From: Phycisphaerae bacterium
GTDB taxonomy: Bacteria > Chloroflexota > Anaerolineae > 4572-78 > J111
Reading direction: 5' to 3'
Assembly: GCA_028285035.1 (NCBI GenBank)
Contig: JANQQF010000167.1
Span: forward strand, 28,486-92,485
Length of the DNA: 64,000 nt
Made by a program: the position numbers and the translations under genes. The notes below the pieces were generated by a model. It was not told where the DNA came from. It saw only the letters and a list, made by a program, of their open reading frames with translations, and did not search any database. Shown here piece by piece: positions 27,539-36,145 of the stretch (its first letter is position 1; every line of letters starts with the position of its first letter).

Positions 27539-27988
27539 GTGAGAAAATTGTTGATGATGGTGGCGACCGTGGTCACAGTGCAACTGATGATTGTCTCCGT
27601 CAGTTTAGCGGCCCCGTTGACCGGAGGGGAGCCAGGTCGAGGCACGCCAGGTGGGTGTGGAAGTTACCACACCATTCAATATGGAGAAACATTGTACAGC
27701 TTGGGACGTCACTACGGTGTTAGTCCCCACGCGATCTCCGAAGCGAATGGCTTGGTCAATCCAGACTATATCTATGCCGGACAAATTTTATACATCCCCT
27801 GCTCGACAGGCGGTGGCTACCACAACCCAGGTCATCACAACCCTGGGCACGGCCACCAATATCCAGGCTACGGGCAATATCCAACAGTAGGCTATGGCTA
27901 CGATTTTACGGGATACTATTATGAAACGTACTATCCCAACTATCAGCGCTACAGCTACACCTGTGGTTACCATTTTAATTGTTATTAA
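27539..27988 (+). CDS. Secreted LysM protein with Tyr/Gly/His-rich tail
   Basis: A 149-residue protein starting at a GTG (27539) with AAGGAG seven bases upstream; a longer frame from 27488 lacks a site. Residues 1-24 are a signal peptide (KLLMMVATVVTVQLMIVSVSLA, cut after SLAA). One LysM domain follows at about 41-88 (YHTIQYGETLYSLGRHYGVSPHAISEANGL to AGQILYIPC), which normally binds peptidoglycan or chitin glycans. The remaining 60 residues are low-complexity, rich in Tyr, Gly, His, Pro and Asn, with NPGH repeats. The tail is unlike known enzymatic domains. It probably binds the cell envelope. Its own terminator follows. Confidence 0.85.
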   Translation: MRKLLMMVATVVTVQLMIVSVSLAAPLTGGEPGRGTPGGCGSYHTIQYGETLYSLGRHYGVSPHAISEANGLVNPDYIYAGQILYIPCSTGGGYHNPGHHNPGHGHQYPGYGQYPTVGYGYDFTGYYYETYYPNYQRYSYTCGYHFNCY

Positions 27989-28005
27989 CGCGTTCGACTT
28001 AACAC

Positions 28006-28045
28006 AAAAAAGCGAGGTCAATTCATTGGTCTCGCTTTTTTCTTT
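28006..28045 (+). terminator. Intrinsic terminator after LysM gene
   Basis: AAAAAAGCGAG (28006-28016) and CTCGCTTTTTT (28031-28041) form an 11-bp stem ending in a T-tract, 18 bases after the LysM stop. Confidence 0.88.
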
Positions 28046-28176
28046 TTCCGTCCCAAAACAAACGTGATTCAAACGCAACTATGTTAAACTCTTAACAGAA
28101 TTCGAGATTATTCAATCATTCAACATAACAATTTATTAGATTAGATCTAAATCAATCAAGTTAGGAACAAGACATT

Positions 28177-28374
28177 ATGCGTAATCTTACGAGATCTTCC
28201 GAAAGAATGAGACAATATACATTTCAAGTGCTAGAGCACTGCCCCGCGAGTAAAACCCCCCAAATTCGGGATGATCAGCAAGATTTTTCCCTCAATGATA
28301 CAGAAGTCACTTGGTGGCATTGCCCCGTCTGCCAAGGTTGGCACGTTGCTATGGTTGATCGAAAAACTGACTAA
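28177..28374 (+). CDS. Small hypothetical protein with CPVC motif
   Basis: A 65-residue reading frame. It contains EHCPAS near residue 21 and a C-terminal WWHCPVCQGWHVA with a CxxC pair followed by His, which could bind a metal or act in redox. No known family recognised. The codon choice and the tidy aromatic/Cys C-terminus suggest a real gene, but the ribosome-binding site is weak (AAGACATT before ATG). It lies alone between a terminator and an AT-rich region. Confidence 0.5.
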   Translation: MRNLTRSSERMRQYTFQVLEHCPASKTPQIRDDQQDFSLNDTEVTWWHCPVCQGWHVAMVDRKTD

Positions 28375-28686
28375 TTTATTAATAGAATTTAATAAGATTT
28401 ACTTAGTCTCAAACCTAATTCAAACTTTCTTATGGTACAATGGTCTTGACTATTAATTAATTTTTATTCAATCATTGAAACGTACTACTTTTTAACCTAT
28501 TCGGTAATTTCCAGAAAAATTTTTAAATTTTCTTGAGAATTACCGAATTTTTTTGCAAAAAATGAAATTGCGAAAAAAATGACCGTCCCAGAAATAAAAA
28601 CCTAAACCAAAGCTCTTGCTTCATAGACCCACTTTAAAGAAAGTTATAACTGGGGTAGTCATGTGCCCCCTTAGAGAGGATGAATT
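28375..28686. other. AT-rich 312-base leader region before nuclease gene
   Basis: No gene. It contains two TCAAAC hexamers spaced 11 bases apart (28409 and 28420) about ten bases before a TACAAT box (28436-28441), then a long hairpin at 28499-28554, then a short GGGG/CCCC hairpin immediately before the GAGG ribosome-binding site of the nuclease gene. Confidence 0.4.
28499..28554 (+). terminator. Long hairpin with T-tract
   Basis: ATTCGGTAATT (28499-28509) and AATTACCGAAT (28538-28548) pair perfectly, with a second inner AGAAAA/TTTTCT pairing, followed by TTTTTTT. It is either the terminator of the small upstream gene or an attenuator ahead of the nuclease, whose ATG lies 139 bases downstream. 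Confidence 0.6.
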
Positions 28687-31600
28687 ATGTATTGTAAATT
28701 TAGATTGCCATTTGTACTTACCTTATTTTTAGTTGTAAATATGATGCTCTCCCCACAAGCACAAGCTGACCCGAGCGACACGGCTTTCCAGGGCTTTGAA
28801 GGGAACAACCCCAGTAATGAATGGGCCTATACCGTTAATCCAGCTACATATAACAATGAGGCTACGGGTGATGTCCAGGAAGTTAATGGCGATCAAGATG
28901 TGTGGGCCATCATCAAAGAATTTACGGGAGATATAGATACCCCTTCAGAAGGAACGTTTTTCTGGGGGATGCAAGATTTGGACAATTCCAATGGTGGGGG
29001 CAGTAGTGACCACACGCTGGCGTTTGCTACAGTTGATACCTCAACTTTGACAGATGTGCAAGTCACCTTTGATCATTTCAGTATCGGTTTCGACAGCACG
29101 GATACTTTGCGTTACCAACTCTTTTTCGATACGGTTGGGCAAGGTGAGGTAGCCTTGGCTAAAGATACGGGTGGGGCTTGGCTAACAACATCAGTTAATG
29201 TCCCAGATACCGTCAATCAGGTTTCTCTCATATTATATGCTTTTCAGAATGGCGGAACCGATTATGCAGGTTGGGATAATGTTCGTCTATTTGAAGCATC
29301 CGCAGACACCACTGAGCCGCTGACTAGCAGTTTTACCCCCGTTGATGATGCCACAAATGTAGCCGTTGATACCAACCTCCTGCTTCAATTAAATGAAAAT
29401 GTACAGTTTGGTACAACAGGTAACATCACCCTCAAAAAGACCTCTGATGACTCTGTCATCGAAACCTTTGACGTAAGCACCTCTTCCCAATTATCTGTTA
29501 GCGGTGATACCATCACCATCGATCCCACCAGTGATCTGGATAACGCGACTGAATACTATGTCATCATCGATAATGGAGCAATAGAAGATTTAGCTGGAAA
29601 TCCTTACCAAGGCTTCTCCGGCGTCACCGTCTGGAGCTTCACCACAATCGCCGCAGCTTCTGGGGGCTGGGTGATCAATGAAGTCAACGCCGACCCTGAT
29701 GCTACGAATGGCGATGCTAATGGGGATGGCACGGTTAATACCACCCAGGATGAGTTTGTTGAAATTGTGAATAATACAGGTGGGGCGGTTGATATTTCCG
29801 GCTGGACCCTATCTGATGGGGTTGGGGTGCGTCACACCTTCCCTGCAACAACGGTGATTGCTGACCAATGTGCGGTGCTTGTCTTTGCTGGAGGGACGCC
29901 AACAGGTGCTTTTGGCGGAGCGACGGTACAAGCGGCCAGCGAAGGGCAGTTGGGTCTAAATAATACAGGTGATACGGTCACTCTCAATGATGGAATAATT
30001 GATCAAGCTACAGCAACGTATACGGGGGCAGGGGGGAATGATCAATCTCTCACTTTGGATCCTGACATTACAGGTGCTTCTTTTGTGCAACACACCAGCG
30101 CCACTGGAGCGAGTGGCTCCCTCTTTTCGCCTGGTACACAAATTGATGGAACCCCGTTCTCTGGCTGTACGGTATCGGTTGAACCCGCGTTGACTCTGGA
30201 TAAAGTAGCTAGCCCGACTACCAATGTATTAGCTGGTGATGTAGTCACCTATACCCTAACTTTGGAAAATGTTGGCACAGGGGATGAACCAACGGCTTTG
30301 TTAACCGATACTCTGCCTACTGAAGTAGATTTCGCCTATTGGATCGACCAGCCAGCCGGGGCGACTGAAACAAGTGATGAAATTACGTGGAACGGTTCGA
30401 TTCTAGCCAGCAATCAACTTATTGTTCGCTTCGCCGTGACCAACTTGGCCAGTAGCGGTGATGTGGTCAACACCGCCGAATTTGAGGGTACGACGACGAG
30501 TGGAACTGATGATGCGACTTACACGGCCAGCGATGGGGCCAGCAGTGGTGGGTTGGTGATTACCGAGATTATGTACAACCCCCAAAGTGGTGAACCGGCT
30601 TGGGAGTGGATTGAGATTTACAACAATAGTGCTGCTCCAATTGATCTGGCAAACTACTTTTTTGATGATAATTCAGGGACAGCCTTAACCGCCGCTAATG
30701 TTGGGACCAGTGGCGGGCCATACAATATTCCGGTCCAGGGTACGGCTGTTCTTTATCATGATAACCTAACCATTACCGATTTTGAGGCAGCTTGGGGAAA
30801 TGTCCCCCTCTTGATTCCGGTGACAAACTGGCCTTCTTTAAATAATGGCGGCGATCAAATTGGTCTGTGGGAGAGTCTGGTCAGTTATGACAGCCGCAAC
30901 TTTGCAAATGCGATTGAAACGGTTACTTATGCTGCTAGTGGAGCCTGGCCCACTGATGATGGGGATGCCTCAATCTATTTAACAAACTTGAATGCTGATA
31001 ATACTGATGGCAACAATTGGGCCTTGAGTGCAAATGGAGCCACTACGCCCTTATTTGATGCGTATATTAGTTTGGCTCAAGGTAGCAACAGTGGTAGTGA
31101 TATTGGCTCACCAGGCACAGCCCCAACCGTGCCGGCCCAACCACTTCTGTTAACCGAAATTGTAGTCACGCCAACCGCAGGTGAGTTCATCGAAATCTAT
31201 AACCCGAACAGCTCTACCGTTGATCTAAGTGACATCTACCTGACGGATGCCACCTATGATGGCTCGGCTGGGGGGAGTGCCGCATACTACTACAATATTG
31301 TCATTGGACTTAACGCGGGTGGTGGTAGTTTTGGCGACTTTCACGCCCGTTTCCCCGCTGGGGCTAGCATTGGGGGTGGTGAATATCAAACTATTGCTAT
31401 TGCTGGCTCAGATGACTTCTTGACCGAATATGGGGTTGACCCGACCTATGAATTGTACGAGGATGGTGGCTCTACGGATAGCATCCCCGATATGCGGGAA
31501 GCCATTGCTGGCTCAATCAACAATCAAGGTGGTTTGACGAACGGTGGTGAAGTTGTCATTCTTTATACTTGGGATGGTCTGAGTGATCTGGTTACTGATT

Positions 31601-34600
31601 TGGATTATGCGGTTTGGGGTGATAAAGCGGAAGCCGTGGATAAAGCAAGTGTGTCAATTGATGGCCCCGATGCGGATAGTGATACGAGCAGCTATCAAAA
31701 TGACACAAGCATCGCCAGCCAGGCGGTGATTGATACAAGCAATCATTCTAATGACAAATCTTGGCAACGTGAAGATTTCTCTGAAGGAGCGGAAACTAAA
31801 ACAGGGGGTAACGGGGCAGAGGGGCACGATGAAACCTCAGAGGATTTGGATAATACCATTTGTGAGGGTGACCCAACCCCGAATGCAGCGACCGTTTGTG
31901 GTGTAACTGACATATTCGTCACTGTTCAACCTAGCACCCTCAACGGGTGGAGCTTTTTTGAAGAGGTTGCCACTGGGAATGGTGATTTTGTCGTCGGCCC
32001 AGCTACGGCCCCCTTGGGTCGTGGTAGTGCCGAATTCTCTATCGATGCTACAGGCCGACTATTGCTAGGTACGGTGGATTACGCTGGCTTGCGGCTCGAC
32101 GAAATTGTCAGCCTTTCTTATGATACCTACCGCAGCGCCCCAGATGGGTCAGTCTTTGCCCCGACCCTTCAATTTAATATCGACTACGACTTGACCGACA
32201 GTGATACCACCACCTGGCAAGGCCGTTTAGTCTTTGAACCTTATCTGACCTCTGGTAACACCGTATTGGATGATACTTGGCAAACCTGGGATCCATTGGC
32301 AGGTGAGTGGTGGAGCAGTGGCGCGCCTGGGAATACAGTTTGCCCTCAAGGCAATCCCTGTACCTGGAATGAAGTACTAACTAACTTCCCGAATGCGGGT
32401 ATTTGGCCGAATGATAACCCGTTTGACACCAGTACGCCATTGGGTACGACACAGTTCAAGGCTGGTGGCCCTTGGTCGCCAGATTTTGTCGGTAACGTTG
32501 ATAACTTCATGATCCGGGTCGATGATATCCGAACCACCTACGACTTTGAGCCGGACCCACAAATGGTCAAAATCCACGAGGTACAAGGTTCCGGCAGTAG
32601 CGTCACCAATTCCGGCATAATCGTCACGGTTGAAGGGGTGGTTATCGGTGATTACCAAGGCAGTGACGAGTTAGACGGCTTCTTCATTCAGGAAGAAACC
32701 ACCGATGAAGACAGTAACCCAGCCACCTCTGAAGGTATCTTTGTCTACTGTGGTAACGATTGTGGCTCATTCCCAGTGAGTGAAGGCCAGATTGTCGAAG
32801 TGACAGGGTTACAAGAAGAGTTTCAAGATATGAGTCAGCTTGATGTGACGGGGGCAGGTACATCAGTTACGGTTACAAATGCTGGTAATAATTTAGGCTT
32901 GGTCACGGCCGCTTCGGTTGATCTGCCTGCCCCGGCTGGCACGGACCAAGAAGCGACCTTCGAAAGCGTTGAAGGGATGTTGGTCACTTTTGTTGACAAA
33001 TTGACCGTGACTGAGTTCTTCCAGATGGGCCGCTTTGGTCAGATCGTTCTCTCTGAGGGTGGCAAGTTACGCCAGTTCACCGATCAGAATGTCCCGGATG
33101 CAACGGGCTACGCGGCGTACCTAGAGGACATCGCCAAGCGACGCATCATTTTAGATGACACCAGCAATATCGAAAACGGCTCAGCCAATGTCTATCACCC
33201 CCAACCTGGTGGTTTTGCGGTTGATAACTTCATCCGCGGTGGCTACACGGTTGATAGCTTGACCGGGGTGATGCACTGGTCTTGGGCTGGTGACTCTGGT
33301 ACCGATGCCTGGCGCATCCGTCCGCAAATTACCGACCACGTGAGCTTCAACGCGGATAACCCCCGCCAAGCCACACCAACGGATGTTGGTGGTGATATCA
33401 AGGTCGCAACCTTGAACGTGTTAAACTACTTCACCACAATTGATGAAGGTAGTAATACCTGTGGTCCTAACAACCTCGGTTGTCGCGGGGCGCATAGTCA
33501 GGCTGAGTTGGTTCGCCAAACGCAAAAGCTGACCTCGGCCCTGTTGGCCATCGATGCTGACATCTTCGCCGTGGTCGAGATCGAAAATAATGAAACGGCG
33601 TCATTGCAAGCCATTGTTGATGCCTTGAACAGCGCGACGGGCGGCACCAACTACGCCTATGTCAACACGGGCTTCATCGGAGGCGACGCGATCAAGGTTG
33701 GTTATATCTACAAACCAGCCCTGGTTGGTACCTCTGGTAACGCCGCAGTGCTTGATACGCCAGCCTTTGTTGAACCCAACACCCCAGGTGATCCAAAGAA
33801 CCGCCCAGCCTTGGCTCAAACCTTTGAAGTAGTCGATAGCAACAACAACAGCTTTGGTGAGAAGTTCACCGCTGTGGTCAATCACCTCAAATCAAAAGGA
33901 TCTAGCTGTGGGGCTGGTGATGATGACATCACGATGGGGCAAGGTAACTGTAACGATACCCGAACCAAGGCCGCCCAGGCATTGATGGATTGGCTGGCCA
34001 CAGACCCGACCAGCAGCGGCGATCCTGACTTCATGATTTTGGGTGACCTCAACGCTTATGCGATGGAGGATCCGATCAAGGCGGTTGAAGTGGGTGCTGA
34101 TGACACGGCTAACACATCTGACGACTTTGTCAACCTGATCAAGCAGTTCAACGGTTCAAATGCCTACAGCTTCGTCTTCGACGGACAGTGGGGTTATCTG
34201 GATCACGCCTTGGCCAATGCGTCATTGACCGCCCAGGTCACTGGTTTGACTGAGTGGCACATCAACTCGGATGAAGTCAATCTGTTGGACTACAATGATA
34301 AAGTTCTGGATGCGGCTGAAGAAAGCTTTGAAGCCAAGCCAGGCACAAACACCCTGTTTGCGCCGGATCTGTATCGTGTCTCTGACCATGATCCGGTCAT
34401 CATTGGCTTGAGCTTGTACACACCGCAGCCACAGGTCAGCATCACCAAGGAAACGAGCACACCGAACCTCACCCTGGGTGAGACTGCTGAGTTCACTATC
34501 ACGGTTGAAAACACGGGCGACTTTGCCCTGACCAACGTTGCGGTGGTCGATGACCTGGCTCCAGACTGTGCGAACCCAGCCATTGGCGAGCTAGCGGTTG

Positions 34601-35778
34601 ATGCAGAAGTTAGCTACACCTGTAGCATGGCGAACGTCCAAACCACCTTCACCAACGTGGCCACAGCCACAGCAGACTCAGAAGCAGGTAGCGTTCAAGA
34701 TGTAGACAGCACAACCATTACCCTTGATGAAGTTAAACTCGGTTTGACGGCTGAGTGTCGTGTGGGTGATACGCTCTACTGGCGTGTTACTGGCGATGAC
34801 ATCACCAACGGCGTGGACTTCAACTGGAACCATCTGCCCAGCAGTGACAATGGCTCGGGGCAGGTGAATGCAACGGGTCGACAATACTTCACGACAACCT
34901 GGGTTGAGGGTGACTCAAATACAGTTGTTATGAAATGGATTGATCCTAAAACCAGTAGTGAGAAGCAAAAACCACAGGCTCACAACAACCAGCCGTGTGT
35001 CTATCACGTTTCCTTTGAGAAAATGTGGACTGGGGCTGATGCACCTGACTTAGATGGGGTGACCTTGTTGACCGCTGAGAGCAGTGTGGCGACAGCAACG
35101 TGTACCAGCGACGACGGTGCGCTGACCTGTACCTACACACGAACGAGCGACAATGGCTCCTTGAATGATCTGCACGTGCCGTTTGGTGAGACCTATGATG
35201 TGACGGAGAACTCGCCCATTGGCTGGATTGTGACAAGTGGCGCAGGCACAGGCTACACTGGCATTGATGGCTTTGATGATAGCCAAATTCCTAATGATCT
35301 GGTCTATGATGTGAACGAAAACCGTTACTGCGAGTCGAACCCAGATGCAGAGTTCCCGCTCAACTTAGAGAAGTTCTGTACCCACACGGTTGAGAACGAG
35401 AGCGAAGCACCAGGTATCATCACCATCGTTAAGACAGCTAATCCGGCTGACACTGGCGAGCAGTTCAGCTTCACCGGTAACTTAGGGGGCTTCAGCCTGC
35501 AGGCCAGTGATGTACAATCGTTCACTGTGTTCGCTGGCTCATACGACGTGACTGAGATCGAGATTCCTGCCTTCTGGACCTTGCTCACCGTTCAGTGTGG
35601 TGATCAGTTCTTACCAATCACGGACAGCGTTGACCCGCTTGGTCGTCAAGTGACCATCAAGGTAGAAGCGGGCGAAGAGCTCACTTGTACCTTCCACAAC
35701 GAGCGCGTCAACTATGAAGCGCCTGTTGAGGATGACAATAAAGGCAACAAGATTTATCTACCCTTTATTGTTAAGTGA
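28687..35778 (+). CDS. Giant secreted ExeM/NucH-type endonuclease with LTD, DUF11 and C-terminal envelope module
   Basis: A 2363-residue secreted protein. The signal peptide covers about residues 1-28. A Big_5-like domain (about 215-325), three lamin-tail domains (near 330-480, 630-810, 825-1000; motifs VINEVNADP, ITEIMYNP, LTEIVVTP) and a DUF11 repeat (near 500-605) follow. An OB-like ExeM region starts at MVKIHEVQGSG (about 1298). The endonuclease/exonuclease/phosphatase domain runs about 1568-1905: IKVATLNVLNYF, FAVVEIENNE (metal Glu), MILGDLNAY, and SDHDPVI. A second DUF11 domain (1915-2012) and a C-terminal module (about 2240-2363) end in KIYLPFIVK. It probably degrades extracellular DNA and stays attached to the envelope. 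Start has GAGG nine bases upstream. Confidence 0.9.
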   Translation: MYCKFRLPFVLTLFLVVNMMLSPQAQADPSDTAFQGFEGNNPSNEWAYTVNPATYNNEATGDVQEVNGDQDVWAIIKEFTGDIDTPSEGTFFWGMQDLDNSNGGGSSDHTLAFATVDTSTLTDVQVTFDHFSIGFDSTDTLRYQLFFDTVGQGEVALAKDTGGAWLTTSVNVPDTVNQVSLILYAFQNGGTDYAGWDNVRLFEASADTTEPLTSSFTPVDDATNVAVDTNLLLQLNENVQFGTTGNITLKKTSDDSVIETFDVSTSSQLSVSGDTITIDPTSDLDNATEYYVIIDNGAIEDLAGNPYQGFSGVTVWSFTTIAAASGGWVINEVNADPDATNGDANGDGTVNTTQDEFVEIVNNTGGAVDISGWTLSDGVGVRHTFPATTVIADQCAVLVFAGGTPTGAFGGATVQAASEGQLGLNNTGDTVTLNDGIIDQATATYTGAGGNDQSLTLDPDITGASFVQHTSATGASGSLFSPGTQIDGTPFSGCTVSVEPALTLDKVASPTTNVLAGDVVTYTLTLENVGTGDEPTALLTDTLPTEVDFAYWIDQPAGATETSDEITWNGSILASNQLIVRFAVTNLASSGDVVNTAEFEGTTTSGTDDATYTASDGASSGGLVITEIMYNPQSGEPAWEWIEIYNNSAAPIDLANYFFDDNSGTALTAANVGTSGGPYNIPVQGTAVLYHDNLTITDFEAAWGNVPLLIPVTNWPSLNNGGDQIGLWESLVSYDSRNFANAIETVTYAASGAWPTDDGDASIYLTNLNADNTDGNNWALSANGATTPLFDAYISLAQGSNSGSDIGSPGTAPTVPAQPLLLTEIVVTPTAGEFIEIYNPNSSTVDLSDIYLTDATYDGSAGGSAAYYYNIVIGLNAGGGSFGDFHARFPAGASIGGGEYQTIAIAGSDDFLTEYGVDPTYELYEDGGSTDSIPDMREAIAGSINNQGGLTNGGEVVILYTWDGLSDLVTDLDYAVWGDKAEAVDKASVSIDGPDADSDTSSYQNDTSIASQAVIDTSNHSNDKSWQREDFSEGAETKTGGNGAEGHDETSEDLDNTICEGDPTPNAATVCGVTDIFVTVQPSTLNGWSFFEEVATGNGDFVVGPATAPLGRGSAEFSIDATGRLLLGTVDYAGLRLDEIVSLSYDTYRSAPDGSVFAPTLQFNIDYDLTDSDTTTWQGRLVFEPYLTSGNTVLDDTWQTWDPLAGEWWSSGAPGNTVCPQGNPCTWNEVLTNFPNAGIWPNDNPFDTSTPLGTTQFKAGGPWSPDFVGNVDNFMIRVDDIRTTYDFEPDPQMVKIHEVQGSGSSVTNSGIIVTVEGVVIGDYQGSDELDGFFIQEETTDEDSNPATSEGIFVYCGNDCGSFPVSEGQIVEVTGLQEEFQDMSQLDVTGAGTSVTVTNAGNNLGLVTAASVDLPAPAGTDQEATFESVEGMLVTFVDKLTVTEFFQMGRFGQIVLSEGGKLRQFTDQNVPDATGYAAYLEDIAKRRIILDDTSNIENGSANVYHPQPGGFAVDNFIRGGYTVDSLTGVMHWSWAGDSGTDAWRIRPQITDHVSFNADNPRQATPTDVGGDIKVATLNVLNYFTTIDEGSNTCGPNNLGCRGAHSQAELVRQTQKLTSALLAIDADIFAVVEIENNETASLQAIVDALNSATGGTNYAYVNTGFIGGDAIKVGYIYKPALVGTSGNAAVLDTPAFVEPNTPGDPKNRPALAQTFEVVDSNNNSFGEKFTAVVNHLKSKGSSCGAGDDDITMGQGNCNDTRTKAAQALMDWLATDPTSSGDPDFMILGDLNAYAMEDPIKAVEVGADDTANTSDDFVNLIKQFNGSNAYSFVFDGQWGYLDHALANASLTAQVTGLTEWHINSDEVNLLDYNDKVLDAAEESFEAKPGTNTLFAPDLYRVSDHDPVIIGLSLYTPQPQVSITKETSTPNLTLGETAEFTITVENTGDFALTNVAVVDDLAPDCANPAIGELAVDAEVSYTCSMANVQTTFTNVATATADSEAGSVQDVDSTTITLDEVKLGLTAECRVGDTLYWRVTGDDITNGVDFNWNHLPSSDNGSGQVNATGRQYFTTTWVEGDSNTVVMKWIDPKTSSEKQKPQAHNNQPCVYHVSFEKMWTGADAPDLDGVTLLTAESSVATATCTSDDGALTCTYTRTSDNGSLNDLHVPFGETYDVTENSPIGWIVTSGAGTGYTGIDGFDDSQIPNDLVYDVNENRYCESNPDAEFPLNLEKFCTHTVENESEAPGIITIVKTANPADTGEQFSFTGNLGGFSLQASDVQSFTVFAGSYDVTEIEIPAFWTLLTVQCGDQFLPITDSVDPLGRQVTIKVEAGEELTCTFHNERVNYEAPVEDDNKGNKIYLPFIVK

Positions 35779-35805
35779 TTTTGATTGAGTAAGTTGTACT
35801 AACCC

Positions 35806-35839
35806 AAAACGGGGGGCGAACTTCGCCTCCCCGTTTTTT
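35806..35839 (+). terminator. Intrinsic terminator after nuclease gene
   Basis: AAAACGGGG plus GGCGAA on the left pair with TTCGCC plus CCCCGTTTT on the right with a single bulge, followed by TTTTTT. The preceding bases (TTGAGTAAGTTGT) are also found before the terminator at 37653. Confidence 0.85.
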
Positions 35840-35856
35840 GTTTTTGTCGTCCGAAA

Positions 35857-35930
35857 TGTAGGGCATCCCTTGTGGGTACCCAATTTCGTTGTCGCCCGAT
35901 TTTGGGCAAGGATAAGGCATTGCCCCTACA
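35857..35930. repeat. Palindromic TGTAGGG...CCCTACA intergenic repeat
   Basis: The element begins TGTAGGGCATCCCTTGTGGG and ends GGCATTGCCCCTACA, so its ends are complementary. Related pieces occur at 37701-37800. It resembles short non-autonomous dispersed repeats and encodes nothing. Confidence 0.6.
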
Positions 35931-35934
35931 TTGG

Positions 35935-36001
35935 TCTAAACATTTTCTAAACAGCATCTCCATATGATCTAAACATTTTCTGAACATGTCCCTCGTATAG
36001 T
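35935..36001 (+). promoter_or_regulatory. 11-bp phased direct repeats and -10 box, candidate response-regulator-activated promoter
   Basis: TCTAAACA occurs at 35935, 35946 and 35968, and TCTGAACA at 35979; the slot at 35957 holds a degenerate TCTCCATA. All five are in 11-base phase. A TATAGT -10 box follows at 35996-36001, nine bases after the last repeat, with no good -35. This is the layout of PhoB/OmpR-family activated promoters, where direct repeats replace the -35. It would drive the choice-of-anchor A gene at 36146. Confidence 0.55.
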
Positions 36002-36145
36002 GGAGGCATAACGCGTGGTTTGCGATGTTCCATAAAAACATAATATAAGGAGGCGTTTACAGACGACGGACCCCGACACGTAACACAACTTGAAAAATTC
36101 GATTGGTTGAACTGGATTTTTATAGACTCATAGAGGAAACACGTA

